64,000 bases of DNA from Catenaria anguillulae PL171 (GCA_002102555.1 MCFL01000045.1:124001-188000); one strand, 5' to 3'. Counted from the stretch's first letter, positions 23,401 to 34,656 are shown. Notes: a model not told the origin generated them from the sequence alone. A program made the numbers and translations.

Positions 23401-24609
23401 CTCGCTCGATGCGATCCCATTGACCCGCTTGCACATTCCCGACGCCGACCGCGCCACTGGTCAAATTATCCGTGTTGGTCCCACCGACATTGCACTCGTG
23501 ACGCCCGATACTATCTCTGTGAATCCGGCGGCCTTGCAGCACGCTGGCGGATACGAGACGGGTGTGACGGTTCGTGAGCTGCGCCAGTACGCCGCAACCC
23601 ACGATGGAAAGTTGCGCGAGTACGATTGGGGCAAGATTCGCGACCTCGAGTTCCAAGAGCGGGCAACGAGGAAGGCGCAATTGATGGCCAAGATCAAGGG
23701 GTATCAGAGCGGGCACTGCCCGGATTTGCTTGCCCATGTGCGTCGCTTTGCCTCACGACATCTTCAATTTTTTTCACCCTGCTGACTCGTTCTTGTTTCT
23801 CTTAGTTCTCTCGCCTGCACAAAGAGCGCACCATCCAATCCAACTTGCACAACCTCCGCAAACAACTTACCGCCGAAAATCTCGAGCTGCTTCCCGAATA
23901 CCATCAACGCATGGCCGTCCTCGAGCACCTGGGCTTCGTCGACCCACGAACGCGCACCGTTCAACTCAAGGGGCGCGTCGCTTGTGAAATCAACACGTGT
24001 GACGAGGTGCTCCTTACCGAACTCGTGCTCAACAACTTGTTTGCCGACTTGGATGTCCCCGAAACGGTGGCCGTGTTGAGCGTCTTGATCTTCCAAGAGA
24101 AGAATGACCTTGATTCCGAGTTTGCGGCTGCGCTTGAAAAGGCAGATGTTGTTCAAGCCGAGGCATCCACGGCTACCGCTGAAGCAGATGCGGCAGATGC
24201 GACGACCGATGGCACAGAAAAGGAGACAAGCCTTGTTGAGCGCTGGCCACCTCGGTTGATTCAAGCACTCCGCCAAGTCCGCGACACTGCTCGTCGTGTC
24301 ATGACCATACAGGCCGAGTTTGGCATTGACGGTGCCGACCCGGACTTGTATCTCAAGACCAACCTGCGCTATGGTCTCGTGGAGGTTGTGTACGAGTGGG
24401 CCCGCGGGTTGCCGTTCCAGCAAATCATGGGATTGACCAATGTGTTGGAAGGCAGTATTGTGAGGTGCATTCACCGGTTGGAGGATACGTGCAGGGAAGT
24501 CAGGGATGCAGCGCGCTTGGTCGGCGATGGTGCATTGTACCAAAAGATGGATGCTGCAGAAACGGCAATCAAGCGTGACATTGTGTTTTGTGGGTCGTTG
24601 TATTTGTAG
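20409..24609 (+). CDS. SKI2: SKI2, superfamily 2 RNA helicase of the cytoplasmic exosome Ski complex
   Basis: SKI2 is the 3'-to-5' RNA helicase that feeds mRNA into the cytoplasmic exosome with Ski3 and Ski8. ATG at 20409 ([13 protein letters not shown]). Exons are 20409-21946, 22015-23737 and 23806-24609, with two 68-nt introns (GTACGC ... GTAG; GTGCGT ... TTAG). The joined protein is 1354 residues, close to yeast and human Ski2. Helicase motifs: [14 protein letters not shown] (Q-motif region), AHTSAGKT (Walker A), [15 protein letters not shown] (Ia), [10 protein letters not shown] (II, here DEAH), LLSATVPN (III), then in exon 2 [30 protein letters not shown] and [10 protein letters not shown] (VI). 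A Gly-Arg run ([17 protein letters not shown], about 22230-22300) sits where fungal Ski2 has a variable linker. The rRNA-processing-arm (beta-barrel/stalk) and C-terminal helical domains follow. No frameshifts. Confidence 0.96.
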
Positions 24610-24826
24610 GTGGATTATGGTCGAGTACTTTTTGCGCTGAACCAGCAGAGTCGATTTGCGCCTGGAAACGAAAAGTGAATGATCATTGCGGATCGGAACA
24701 TTCATGTGTCGTTGTGATGATGAGCGGTAGGTCATTTCAGTACAAAGAGATGAACGGCTAAGATACACGGCATCTTCGCATCACAATGGCGCTGTCGAAT
24801 GGGAACGGAAAGTGATAACAAAAAAC

Positions 24827-27693
24827 TTACGATTCGGCACCCAATCCGCGGTTCCTTCCGCGCACGACTGCCACGATCGGTACTTGAATTCCAGTTGACT
24901 TGCCGATACCAGAGCCCGGCGCCCACCCGAGCGCCTGCAGTAGCTTGTGCCCGACATTCTCCTCGTCGAGCGGCGGGGCATGCTTGCCCACAACGTATCC
25001 CGGCAAAACCTTGCGCGGTGGCGGCGGCGGCCCAGCACCCGTCCCAGCCTTGCCCTTTCCTTTGCCCTTTGCACCACCACTCCCGCCCCAGGATTCGGTC
25101 ACGGGCGTGTACGCGTGCGAGCGCAGAAGAGCGTCGAGTTTTCGACGACGGTCGCCCGTCGGGACAATGGAGTGCTTTGTTTTGATGAGCTCGACGCGGC
25201 GGGTGTGGCCGGAACCGAGGGCTTTGGATTTGAGTTGATAGCATTTGGAGATGGTGTTGACAATCTTGCGCTGCACTTTTGCCATGGGTGGGAGTTGCGT
25301 TCTGGACAACCATAGGGTAAAACACCAAGTCAGAAAGAACGCCGGCCATCGATGACAAGAAATCGGAACGTACTGTTCAAAAGGATCATCCATAAACTGT
25401 TGAATGATCTCATGCACCTCCCCAATATCCACCGTAGTATACAACTGGCCCTTGCGCCGCTTTTCGCCCTTCTTGTTGCTCTTGCCAACGTACACCTTGT
25501 CGCCAAACCCGTACGGATCCGCCTTGTCCTTGCGATTCGCCCCCTTTTCCCTCTTATTCTTGCCACCGCTCTTGTTCCTCCTCATTCCGGGTTTCGGAAA
25601 CATGAACGGATCGTGATCAATATCGCCGTTATCCAACAACCCAGCGCCCGTCCGTTGCTGGGCCCACTTGAGCACATGCGCGTTCCCAAACACGCCACCC
25701 GTATCCGAATCGTCCGTGTCGTGCGACCTTGCGCGGCCCACATTTTCAATGTAGTCACGGACGAGCGCCTCAGTCTCGGAATCGTCGTCCGACTGCATGA
25801 GCATAAATTGCAGCATGGCTCTGTCCTCACCCGTAACCATGGAATTGAGCATTGTCTCTGTCTCGGACCGCTCAAACGAGTTGTCGCGGGACGAGTCCGA
25901 GTCATCGTCGTCGTCGTAGCTGTCGGAACCCGAGGAGCTATCCGAATCAACGCCGTCGTCGTCGCTTTCCAAGTCCGATCCGGTCTGCTCGTCGCCCGAC
26001 TCGTCGCTGCTCTGCTCGCATATCCAGCGCTGAGCATGGCTTTGGTGACGTGCTCGGCCATCAACAGGTCCTCGGCGCTTTGGCATGTTGACGTCGTTTC
26101 CGCTGCGCTCATACCAGGCTTGCGGCTGCTGGCCTGCTTGGCGGTTGCGTCGGCTGCCACGGCCGGTGACCGGCGGCGACAAGGTTTGGATGTAGCGGCT
26201 CGTCGTCGTAGTCGTCGAGCTGGTATTCGCGAAGGTCGCAACAATGGATGAGGATCTCTGGGTTTGGTGGCCGCTGTGTCTTTCCGGCCGAGGAGCTTCG
26301 GTGAGGTTGCTGGTTTGGAGCCGAGAATATGGGCAGCAGGTCGAGTCGATGACGACGATGAAGATACGGCAGCAAAAGGACTTGAGCTTGAGACATGGGA
26401 GTGGTGCGATGGAAAAGAGGTCGTCGAGGTCGGAAGACGACGACTGTTGGTCGTCTTGATTTGTCGACGGTGGATCCACATCCATGACGCTTGGTCTATG
26501 ACATCCTCGGAATCAGAATCCGAGTCGAGCTGGTAGTGGCCGTGGTCAGAGACAAGTGACATGACGTCCTCTCATCATCTTCCTCGGCGTCACTTTCCTC
26601 CTCCTCGTCGACTGGCTCCCGTCTCCCGTAAACGCAAGCTCCTGGTCCAAATCGACGACAAATCCGTCATTCATGTCGGCATCCTCCTCCTGATCCTCCT
26701 CGCCTTCCTCGTCCATCTCGCCGTCAGTATCCGACTCACTGCTTGTTCCTGTCGTCTTCAACTCGGGCCCGAGCAACATGCGCAGCGCCCAGTCCTCGGC
26801 CTCCTCGGCCTGCTTGAGCGCCACATCTTCCGAATTGGGGACTGTGCCTCGGGTTTGGGCAACTGGAGATCAGCTCGGCTTCGGGAATGCCGCCACCAAG
26901 CGTCGGGCCCTTGACGAACCGAATGTGGAACAGGTCAAGAATGTACGAGGGACCAGTAAAGACGACTTCGTTGGGAAAGATGGGGGATGTGGACGTGACT
27001 TGCTTGAGTTCGGATGTCAGATTCAAATGGCGAGCTGAGGTTGTGGAGGCCCAAGTGACACTGAGCGAAAAAATGTAGCTCTGAAAACGAAAACATGAAT
27101 GACGTACGAGGCTGTTGCCCAAACTTGCCACCGCGCCAAGGCCTCCTCCACCGCCGCCGCCGCGCTTGGCGGCAATTGAGGACACTTGGTTGGGGCAGGA
27201 GATTTCGATGAGCTCCCATAATCAACCTCAAGCAAGTCGTACAGGTGAGAATGGGCCTTGAACCCTAATCCAGCGTGAAACTGAAAGTTCGGGTACGCCG
27301 CTTGAAAACCAGTCAGTGGCCCTCGTTGTTGCTGTTGCGCATGCCATGACTTGTCCCGCCTCGACCTCCGCCGCCGCGCCCGCGCCCTGATGAAGATGCA
27401 CCACGCCAACCACCGCGTCCACCGTTGTGAATGGGCTGGCGCGCAGATCCGGGTCCTTGGTGCTGAGAAAATGATTCGAAATCGACAGAAAATCCGTCGC
27501 GGTCCCTTCGGCGGCGTCGGGCCGCTGCGTCTTGATCGGCAAGCTGCATCTCGGCAAGGTCCGAGCGGATGCCGTTGAGATGCTTTTCGGCGGCGGCCAG
27601 GACGGGGTCGCGGCGGCGAGCACGTTCAGCACGCTTGGCCTGCGCCTTGGATTTGGGTTTGGAGCTTTGCTTGTTCTTCTTTTGGCCGCCCAT
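24827..27693 (-). CDS. SQS1: SQS1-like R3H and G-patch protein, multiply frame-broken
   Basis: Sqs1/Pfa1 is a cofactor that activates the DEAH helicase Prp43 in ribosome biogenesis and splicing. ATG at 27693 (MGGQKKNKQSSKPKSK). Downstream the reading passes through a basic region, SVDFESFSQHQG, an RGG patch, an ordered block with LHIRFVKGP-like strand sequence, a long acidic/Ser region, then an intact final frame 26090-24827. That frame contains an R3H-type helix pair (KVQRKIVNTISKCYQLKSKALGSG, GDRRRKLDALLRSH) and a C-terminal G-patch (VGHKLLQALGWAPGSGIGKS). A 72-nt intron (25373-25302) fits before QLPPMAKVQ. Between 27330 and 26080 I count about ten frame changes. Those I resolved (e.g. GAGGGC near 27322, GATTAT near 27220, CCCC near 26840, GGG near 26630) each need one added base. 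A 5' intron with a GTACGT donor at 27107 is likely. Confidence 0.82.
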
Positions 27694-28029
27694 GATATCG
27701 ACTTTTTGTTGGAGTGGACGGAAGGATGATGGCAGGAGTGGGGACGGGACAGACAGCGGCAAGCTTACGATTGAGGATTCTGAGGTTTCAGTATTCGGAT
27801 GGCGTGCGTGCTGTGTGCATGGACTGTTGCGGCCAGATACAGTAGTACTGCGTTGAAGAGGCAGGGGCCACGTTTTTCGGTTTGCGTCAAAGCGAGAAAG
27901 ACAGACGATCGCAAGCCGTGACTCAACAGGAGCTGATCTCTTTTTGATCACCATCGCAAAGAATAGACAAGCCGACCAGCGACATCCCTACTCAACCAAC
28001 CATCCACTATGACGAGCTAACTGCGGTAT
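27694..28029. other. Intergenic spacer upstream of SQS1-like gene
   Basis: 336 bases between the SQS1-like start and the ARL13-like stop, both on the minus strand. It should carry the SQS1-like promoter; no feature is recognised. Confidence 0.45.
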
Positions 28030-29057
28030 CTATTCATGTTTGGCAGGGGACTCCACCACAGTCTTAATTGCAATCTCATCGTTTTCCCGCGACTCGAGCT
28101 TGCCTTGCTCGGCATCATCATTCTGCTTCGCGTTCGCGTTCACAATCCGCGTCTTGCGCTCTTCAAGCTCGGACTCGTACTTGGCCTTTTGCGCAAATGT
28201 GTCCGACTGAACCCGTCTGTCCAATGCTTCCCATTGTTGTAACACGCTCGTTACCAAACTTGACATCGAATCAATGAGAGCCGGGTCACAGGAGCGGCCA
28301 TTTCTCTTGGCAATGGTCGCATCGATCCACCTTCTTGATTCCGTAATTCCATTCGAGTCAAAGTGGCCCTCAATACCGGGCCACTGGACGCTTGAGACTT
28401 GGTCGGCATGTGTAAACAGTCTGTGGGAAGAATATGCGTCAGACCCAGCTGCTTGATTGAAATCTCTCGTGGCAATACGCACACGAGAATGGGTTTTCCA
28501 GCAACTTGCGGCTCAGCTTTCACTTGTTGCAAAGCTCTCCTTGCTTCTTCAAGCCGGGCTGTACTGGAACCGTCCACGACAAAGCAAACGGCGTGGGCCT
28601 GGATTCATTATCACAAAATATGTGTCAACTCCAAGGTATGTAACAGTCAACGCGGAAACAACAGCGAACCTCTGCATAGTAGTTTACCCATATCCCACGA
28701 ATCCGCTCGTGGCCTCCAACATCAAACAGACGCACTTTTGCCCTTTGGTCTTTGGGTAACTTGGCCAAAGATGCCTCGAATCCCCAGCTGGTTTTTGTCT
28801 GACGCAGTGGGCCTACAATCAGGAACCGACGCCTCAACAAGTGAGTCTCTGGTATCATTGTGACGGTGGTGCGACGACGGCTGAAGCTCATGTGTACTTT
28901 GGCAAAGACGGTCAACAATGCACGTTTTCCCACTCGAGTCAAGTCCGACAAAGAGGATGGTCACTGTTGGCTGAATTGGGAAAATGGAAGGTTGACGCGA
29001 ATGTTGGCCAGACGACGGCTTAGTGCAGCAACCAAATAGATACTTGGTCAATCGCAT
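28030..29057 (-). CDS. ARL13: ARL13-like small GTPase (ciliary), atypical G3 and G4
   Basis: ARL13B is a ciliary membrane Arf-like GTPase and an exchange factor for ARL3. ATG at 29057. Four exons join without a frame break: 29057-28898, 28812-28670, 28598-28483 and 28420-28030 (introns 85, 71 and 62 nt), giving 269 residues. The N-terminus MRLTKYLFGCC ends in a Cys pair, the position palmitoylated in ARL13B. G1 is GLDSSGKT. G3 is DVGGHERIRGIW, followed by NYYAE, matching the ARL13 hallmark RIRGIWKNYYAE; His replaces the catalytic Gln. The strand FVVDGSS and helix EEARRALQQV precede AGKPILV, but G4 reads THAD instead of NKxD. The C-terminal 120 residues are a charged coiled coil (RRWIDATIAKRN, KYESELEERKTRIV). 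ARL13 is generally restricted to ciliated lineages, so this supports a flagellated stage. Confidence 0.87.
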
Positions 29058-29290
29058 GATGCCCTAATTGCATGGGGTTTCTAGTTCCGGTGTATGGTGC
29101 GTCATGGCAGTTGCAGAACCGAAAATCAGAGCGTAAATGCAGGTGCGAACAAGACGTCCAGCCGAAACAAACACGTGCTGGAAGAGTGACTTGCATCCAC
29201 AAGGTTGAGACTATGCAAAGAAAGAGCGCAAGTCAATGCATTGGTCACCATCGAACAAAGCAGAACGCAGTCTTGGAACCAACAGCAATG

Positions 29291-29799
29291 CTCGGCACCC
29301 ACCACGCGTCGCCGTCCGCGGCCGATTCAACAGCAGCACGCGTATCTCACGGGCGCCGCGCCAGTTGCTCACGGACTGCCTCGAAAAATCGCACCAGCTC
29401 CTCGGTATCCTAAGTGAGTGTTTCAGCTCCAACGCGGCCGCGTGGCAAGTGCGGGCGGCGGCGGTCTGGTGTGTCGCACGGCCCGTGGTGCTTGTTGCCA
29501 CGCGCGACAGGTCCAAACCCGAGTATGGGCACGTGTGGCGGAAACTGGTAGAGGATGCGAGCACCCATGAGCCGAGTCATGACCGGAATGCGTGGCGACC
29601 CAAAGTGGACTCTGGCGTGCTGGTCATGCTGCTGGGACTCGAGGCGGTTGGATTTGAAGAGCCAAGGGTTGATGATCAGGTGCTGGCATTGGATACGTGC
29701 GAGTTTGTGGTCAGGGAGAGGTATGCTCTGATGATGGACGACGTGAGCGTGCTGGATGCTGATGGGAACAAGAAAGGAAAGGATGACGGTGACGATTGA
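29291..29799 (+). pseudogene. Truncated remnant of the GLE-RER module family
   Basis: An N-terminal start resembling other members (MLGTHHASPSAAD) is followed, after a frame change, by RQLLTDCLEKSHQLLGILSE, comparable to the leucine-rich N-terminal helix of the full-length genes. It then passes almost directly into the last half of a family module: ARPVVLVATRDRSKPEY, VWRKLVEDAS, GVLVMLLGLEAVGFEEPR and CEFVVRERYALM. It ends in an acidic tail, DGNKKGKDDGDD. The first module, the linker and the start of the second module present in full-length members are missing, so this is an internally deleted copy. Confidence 0.7.
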
Positions 29800-30147
29800 G
29801 TTCATGTTTGGTTTGGTGGGCCATTTGTATAGTTTTCCTGAGTGTGCCGAGTATTCGATACTATCCCCTGGAACCGATTCATTGAAAAAAGGGGTTCATT
29901 TGTGTATGTATGCAAGTCGTAACAACAGGGCAAGAGGAAACAATGGAGTGGAATGTGCTGAACACAAGTGATTTAGCAGGGCGTAAGCATTTGGGATAGG
30001 AACAATGGGTTTGAAGAAGAAACTCAAGTCAATCGAGAAGACGAGATCTTGAAAACGACAAGTGGGAACTTCTTGTTCATAACGAGCAGGATGAATGTCA
30101 GCGACACAGGAAAATCCATACAGAGTTAACGGACAAATGATAGACGC
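29800..30147. other. Spacer between two convergent damaged genes
   Basis: About 350 bases with no recognisable coding or repeat content; presumably 3' flanks of the family remnant and of the minus-strand gene ending at 30148. Confidence 0.4.
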
Positions 30148-32115
30148 TCACTCCTCGTCGGTGATACTCTCACGTTGGCCCATCTCGATGTCGCGGCCAA
30201 ATCCACATCCATTGCGCTTTCGACCCTCTCCTCGCCCAGCTTGAAGCATTGGTCGGTCCAATCAAACTCTTTCACGCTATTACGCCGGCAAACCTGAACC
30301 GCTTGACGGGTCCATCGGTCACGCACGGATGCCGGTGCCAAGAGCGTCGCCAACATCGTGGTCATCTGCCTCCGAGTCGTCACGGGCGCGCTTCGCGGCA
30401 CGTTTCAAACATGACTTTGGCAACGGGTCGGTTGGTCCGCGGTACACGGCGGGTGGATCCTCGGCATCGCTCAACGACTCAAACCCCGACAACAAGGATT
30501 GGTGAGGTGGCGAGTGGGCATCCAGTTCAACTGTCGACGTGGACGAAAACGATCCGTCTATGTACAAAGCGCAGCGAGCAAAGATTGTATCAGCAATATT
30601 GCCCAAACAAGTTTTTACGCACCGCCTGATCACCCGCTGGGCGAGCGCATCCACATACCCGACTCACTTGATGCCATCTTGGTTCCCATCTGCCCGCCAC
30701 GCCCTGCGCTTGGTTTCCATGCCGCAACAATGCCCCTGGTGCAGGCACCGGCCGCGGCCGCGGCGGCGTCGGCATGAGTGCATTTTGGCGAACCACTTGA
30801 TTCGACAGAATTGCATTGCGTCGCCCGTTCTTCCGGTGGGGGCACACCTCGTGCGTCCACGGCGCTCGAGACTATCGCGGGGGTGTGACAGGATGTCCGG
30901 CAGCTCCAACGTGTCTTGCCGTTGCAAGGCCGGGCGCATCGTGTCTCGCCTGCGAATGGAACCGGTCGCGGGCGCCTTTGGTGGAATGACGCGGAGTTTG
31001 CGAGGCGTGGAGGAACTCGACGCAAAGAATCCTGAGGTGGTCCATTCTGCAGGTGTGCGGCTTGGTGGCGCGATTCCACTGGCTGTGGCGGCTGAAAAGG
31101 ATGCCATGGGCACGGCAAGCAAGGGAGGCGTATCGGCCATGGCGGTATCACGAGGCGTCGACGAGCGTGCTGGAGTGGATTGGTGCGGTGCCGGACCAAA
31201 TCGGGTCGCGCATGTGCAGTCAAGTGGAACTGTGGGGGAAACAATCACGGTCAATCGGATAGGTCTCAGTTGACAGTGGCAAGGTGCATTCGACGGTCAA
31301 TTCATACATTCGGGAATACCAGTCCAATCTTGAGCAGTCAGACTTCGCCGCCCGTTTGCGTGAACGCGTTGGTGCACGACATGGTCGCGGCGCTTGCTCT
31401 TTTCCCATACTGGTACGTTGATGCTTGTCTCGCCACTGGACGATGTCGCGGACGATGATGGCCCGGCTGTGCAGGCGGCGTCGATGCAGCTGCCGACTTG
31501 ACGCCAAGGTGGGAGTAATCACCTGCCTCAAAGCATTGGATACGTTGACGGCGCCGTCTTTCAGGAAGCCTGACTTGCTTGGCAAGACCATGGGATACGT
31601 TGGCTCAGCGGCGTCACGGTCGGCGTGCCAGTCGACGTGTGCAGAGCGCTGTCGTGACCGTGTCCGCCACGGGCAAGCTGTGACGCTGGCTGAGCCATTT
31701 GCGAGGATTGCGAATGGATGGAGAGACCCTCAATCAAGGTCGAGGGTGAGAAGCGGTGGATGACGTATCGTGCGAAACAAGTGCTTGGGAACGGGTTTCG
31801 GCATCAAGCGACGGCCAGGAGCACAAAAGCTCCCAGGCGTGTATGAGTAGAGGGTATGTCCGGGGATGCGTCCGTGTCGGAATCCGAACCTGTGCCCGAG
31901 TCGTGTCGCTGCATGATTCTGCTGCCATGGCCGTGACCGTCGCCGTTGCCGTGCCGGGCCTGCCGGGTGCAGCAGAAGTGGTCGTCGTAGTCGTCGCGAA
32001 AGGTTTGGTTCCCGGGGAGCGGCGGCGCGGGCGTGGCCGTGTCGGCTATGGGTGTGCCGGGCGGCATGGTGGACGGCATCAAATGCAGCGAGTGCGGCGG
32101 GTTGAATGCGTCCAT
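30148..32115 (-). pseudogene. Unidentified Ser/Thr-rich, nuclear-looking protein, multiply frame-broken
   Basis: I do not recognise this gene. A start is likely at ATG 32115 (MDAFNPPHSLHLMPSTMPPG). Successive frames carry continuous coding-like text: a Ser/Thr/His-rich stretch (GLSIHSQSSQMAQPASQLAR), KSGFLKDGAVNVSNALRQVI near 31570, NVPVWEKSKRRDHVVHQRV near 31400, SSSSTPRKLRVIPPKAPATG near 31000, PKSCLKRAAKRARDDSEADD near 30400, and a final basic-acidic end DIEMGQRESITDEE with TGA at 30148-30150. At least six frame changes separate these. Basic KR clusters suggest nuclear localisation. It is either a gene hit by base-calling deletions, as in SQS1-like and zuotin, or a true pseudogene; with no known homologue I cannot separate these. 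Confidence 0.45.
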
Positions 32116-32427
32116 TGCAGCCGATTATGATTTGATTGTGGTTGATCATCTTGTATGCATTGATCGCGATGAGCCTGAGCCGCGAAAGCGAAAGCGATGA
32201 TGACCTGATGAAGATAAACTTATGTGTCTTGTCGGACATTTACATGTCAGAAAGACGGAACTATGTACTACTCGACCACAACCTCCTCCTTGACCGCCAA
32301 CCCTCAACCTCAATTTTCAACCTCGCATGCCGCCCGTGTAAAACGGATCGGCCAACCTCGCTCGACCAGGCCGTGAACCCATGGGGACACTCGACCTCGA
32401 CCCCATTCAGCACAATCACGGGTGGCT
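32116..32427. other. Spacer upstream of the unidentified nuclear-looking gene
   Basis: 312 bases between two minus-strand genes. Nothing is seen beyond expected promoter and 3' UTR sequence. Confidence 0.4.
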
Positions 32428-33434
32428 TCACGCCTCACTTGACTGCGACTCAAAAAACTGAATGGCCCACCCGGGCTGCACCGCCAAATGCGTGGCCAGC
32501 GCCAAGAACCCGCGCGAAGGGTCACCCGCAGTGATGTCCGTCAACAGGAATGGCTGCTCACCAGGCTGAAGCGAGAGACCTGCATACACGCGACGCTCTT
32601 TGGCACCCGGGGCATTAGGTTCTTTCCGAGCGACTTGATCAACAGCGCGGCAGGGGAAGCAGCTACATCACTTGGAGATCTTGGCCAACGCCAGATACAT
32701 CCAAAATCACATTGCCCTGAGCCTCGTCACCAATTGACGCCGCCCAGCGGAGCCAGCCCGGTAAAGTCAACTTGCACGTGATTGGCACGCTTTTCTGCTC
32801 CGAATCGCTCCCGCTCTTGCTTGTACCGCGCACCAGCGCCGCACCAACAAATCCACTCTCCTTGACCTCTCCATCGTCCGCAAACAAGGTGAACGGCTTG
32901 CCAGTGACAAACGGCGTTGGCCCCGCCACAATGCCAATCATGTTGCGCACCCCGGGGAACGCCGCGTCAAGTGCGCGAGGAAACGCTGTCGTGGACGAGG
33001 ACGTATCGTGGCCGTGGGCAGCGGTCCCGTCGCCAAACCCGATAACGAGGTCGGTGAGTGTGGGTTGGGTAGTGATGGGTCAAGCTTTGTGGGTGTTGAG
33101 GATGAGGAAGCGGTCGTGGACGTGCCCCAGAGGTTGCTCCAGGCGAGAATTGCGGGGTGGATTTGATGCGGAGGGGGTCGATGCCACCTCCGACAGACAC
33201 GGATGCGGCGGTCCATGATGGGCGGGTAAATGTGGACCAAGAGGACGAGGAGGAAGCTGGAGGTGTCAAGGTGACGATCTTGGCGACGAAGCATTGGAGA
33301 ACCCAGTGTCTGCGTCGTCCTGGGCACATGACAGCGCCGATCTGGTGACGGTGAGCGGCCACGACGGCGGTCACTGGCGGCGCGCGTGATGCGGGTTTCG
33401 CGACGGAAATGGCGAGTTGCAGTGCCTTCTTCAT
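32428..33434 (-). CDS. FIST domain protein (fungal type), frame-broken
   Basis: FIST domains are proposed small-ligand sensor modules; eukaryotic relatives include F-box proteins such as FBXO22. A start at 33434 (MKKALQLAISVAKPASRA) is likely. The recognisable region runs from about 33060: TLTDLVIGFGDGTAAHGHD, AALDAAFPGVRNMIGIVAG-like text, then TPFVTGKPFTLFADDGEVKE, the hallmark of fungal FIST proteins (TPFxTGRPxTLF ... G). It continues with KLTLPGWLRWAAS, GNVILDVSGVGQDL and, after a frame change near 32660, ERRVYAGLSLQPGEQPFLL, TAGDPSRGFLALATHLAV and FFESQSSEA, with TGA at 32430-32428. At least three frame changes are present; the one at about 33080 is cured by one added C. Family assignment is from remembered fungal FIST features and needs a profile search. 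Confidence 0.6.
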
Positions 33435-33736
33435 CGTTGCGCAAGCGGGAATTGCGAAGGGGCAACCCTGAGTGTAGACTGAATGATGGCGGAAAGCTTG
33501 ACCGGCTCGCCGATTCACGCTTTGCCTGTCGGACCTGTTCCTGGCCTGCTCCTGTTGATCTCTTGAGCCAGGCCTGCGGATTTTAGCAATCAATCGAGAG
33601 GCGATCCTGCAGGTCATCAGTCAAGACTGTCTTGTGAATATTATCTTTTGTTGGAATTGCATGAAATGACTGATATGAACGAAGAGTCTTCCAGGTCAAA
33701 CGACATGACGGCTGGACCAAAACGTTTCCTCTGACC
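33435..33736. other. Spacer upstream of FIST gene
   Basis: About 300 bases between two minus-strand genes; no feature recognised. Confidence 0.4.
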
Positions 33737-34656
33737 TCACGCCGGCTTCTTGCGTTTCTTGCTGGCCGATGCACCCTCCTCGTCACCACTCGAGCCTCCT
33801 GCCGCGACGCTGCCTGATCCTGCGTCGCCCCCGGGCTTCGATCCCATCTACCGCGTCGTCACCAAAGAAGTCCCGGGCCAGCGGTGCTTCTTCCAGGTAC
33901 AATACATTGGGGACAACGCCTATGTCATTGGCTTGGATGTACAGACGCCGGTTTGCCGGTTACATTCTTCAATTGCGGCCCAACAACTTGGACCGTTTGG
34001 TTGACTTGCAACCATGGAACAACGGCACCAGCGGTAAACAGCCTGTATCGTGACAACGCCATTGACTGTTAGTGCGGCGATGGGACTAGTGAATGTCGAT
34101 GTGCGTACCTGCGGCACTGCATTCGGGCGATAACTGTGACCTTATTGATGCCACGGAGGTCGATCCGAGTTTGATGTTGACATGCCCGGTCCATTTGGTA
34201 TGCCAGTGAGGTCAGTGCGATTGACCCCGACCAAGACAACAGCGCACGCCCCGGATGGTAGTCACGGTCAGGATGGGGAACGGGTGTAATCAGAGAAATG
34301 GACCTCGAGGTCCAGGACGTCCTTGTTATGGACGGAGCGCTCTTTACGCGGCCGCTGCTTATGCGTATGAACCTTGGCAGGCAGCTGCCTTCTTGCCGAC
34401 GTAATGGCTGAAAGTCATTGCCACGTCGTTCGTGGCCGTGTCGCGTGCTTGCCCTTGCTTCTCGTTCGGGTCGAACACTAGCGGGATGATGACGCCCTTC
34501 ATATGCGTCCCTACGTGCGCTTGGTATTCACGTAGAATGGCCCGATGATGTTAAGTGTGCCGTACGAATCTGGCTGATGCGTGGGCTTGCAATGTGCGAG
34601 GTTGCGGGTTGTGGCGTTTCCGACGCATCGCCAAAGTCGAGGTTGATGTCGGGCAT
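33737..34656 (-). pseudogene. Unidentified gene, frame-broken, acidic-basic C-terminus
   Basis: I do not recognise this gene. ATG at 34656 gives MPDINLDFGDASETPQPATS. A 55-nt intron (34565-34511, donor GTACGG, acceptor GTAG) joins RISQIRTHMKGVIIPLVF, leading into DPNEKQGQARDTATNDVAM and TFSHYVGKKAAA. Later coding-like text in other frames includes KQRPRKERSVHNKDVLDLEV near 34350 and PWLQVNQTVQVVGPQLKNV near 34000. The end is a typical nuclear tail, SSGDEEGASASKKRKKPA, with TGA at 33739-33737. Several frame changes lie between. A plus-strand frame at 33750-34004 overlaps the end but lacks support. Possibly a nuclear or chromatin protein, by its tail only. Confidence 0.4.

Noticed and set aside
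27081-27107. 27-nt intron in the SQS1-like gene
   Set aside because: Far shorter than other introns here; a later acceptor giving about 73 nt is more likely, with frame obscured by nearby missing bases.
33750-34004. Plus-strand frame with GFDPIYRVVTKEVPGQ
   Set aside because: Looks protein-like but is antisense to a better-formed C-terminus on the minus strand (GDEEGASASKKRKKPA then stop); not extendable on either side.
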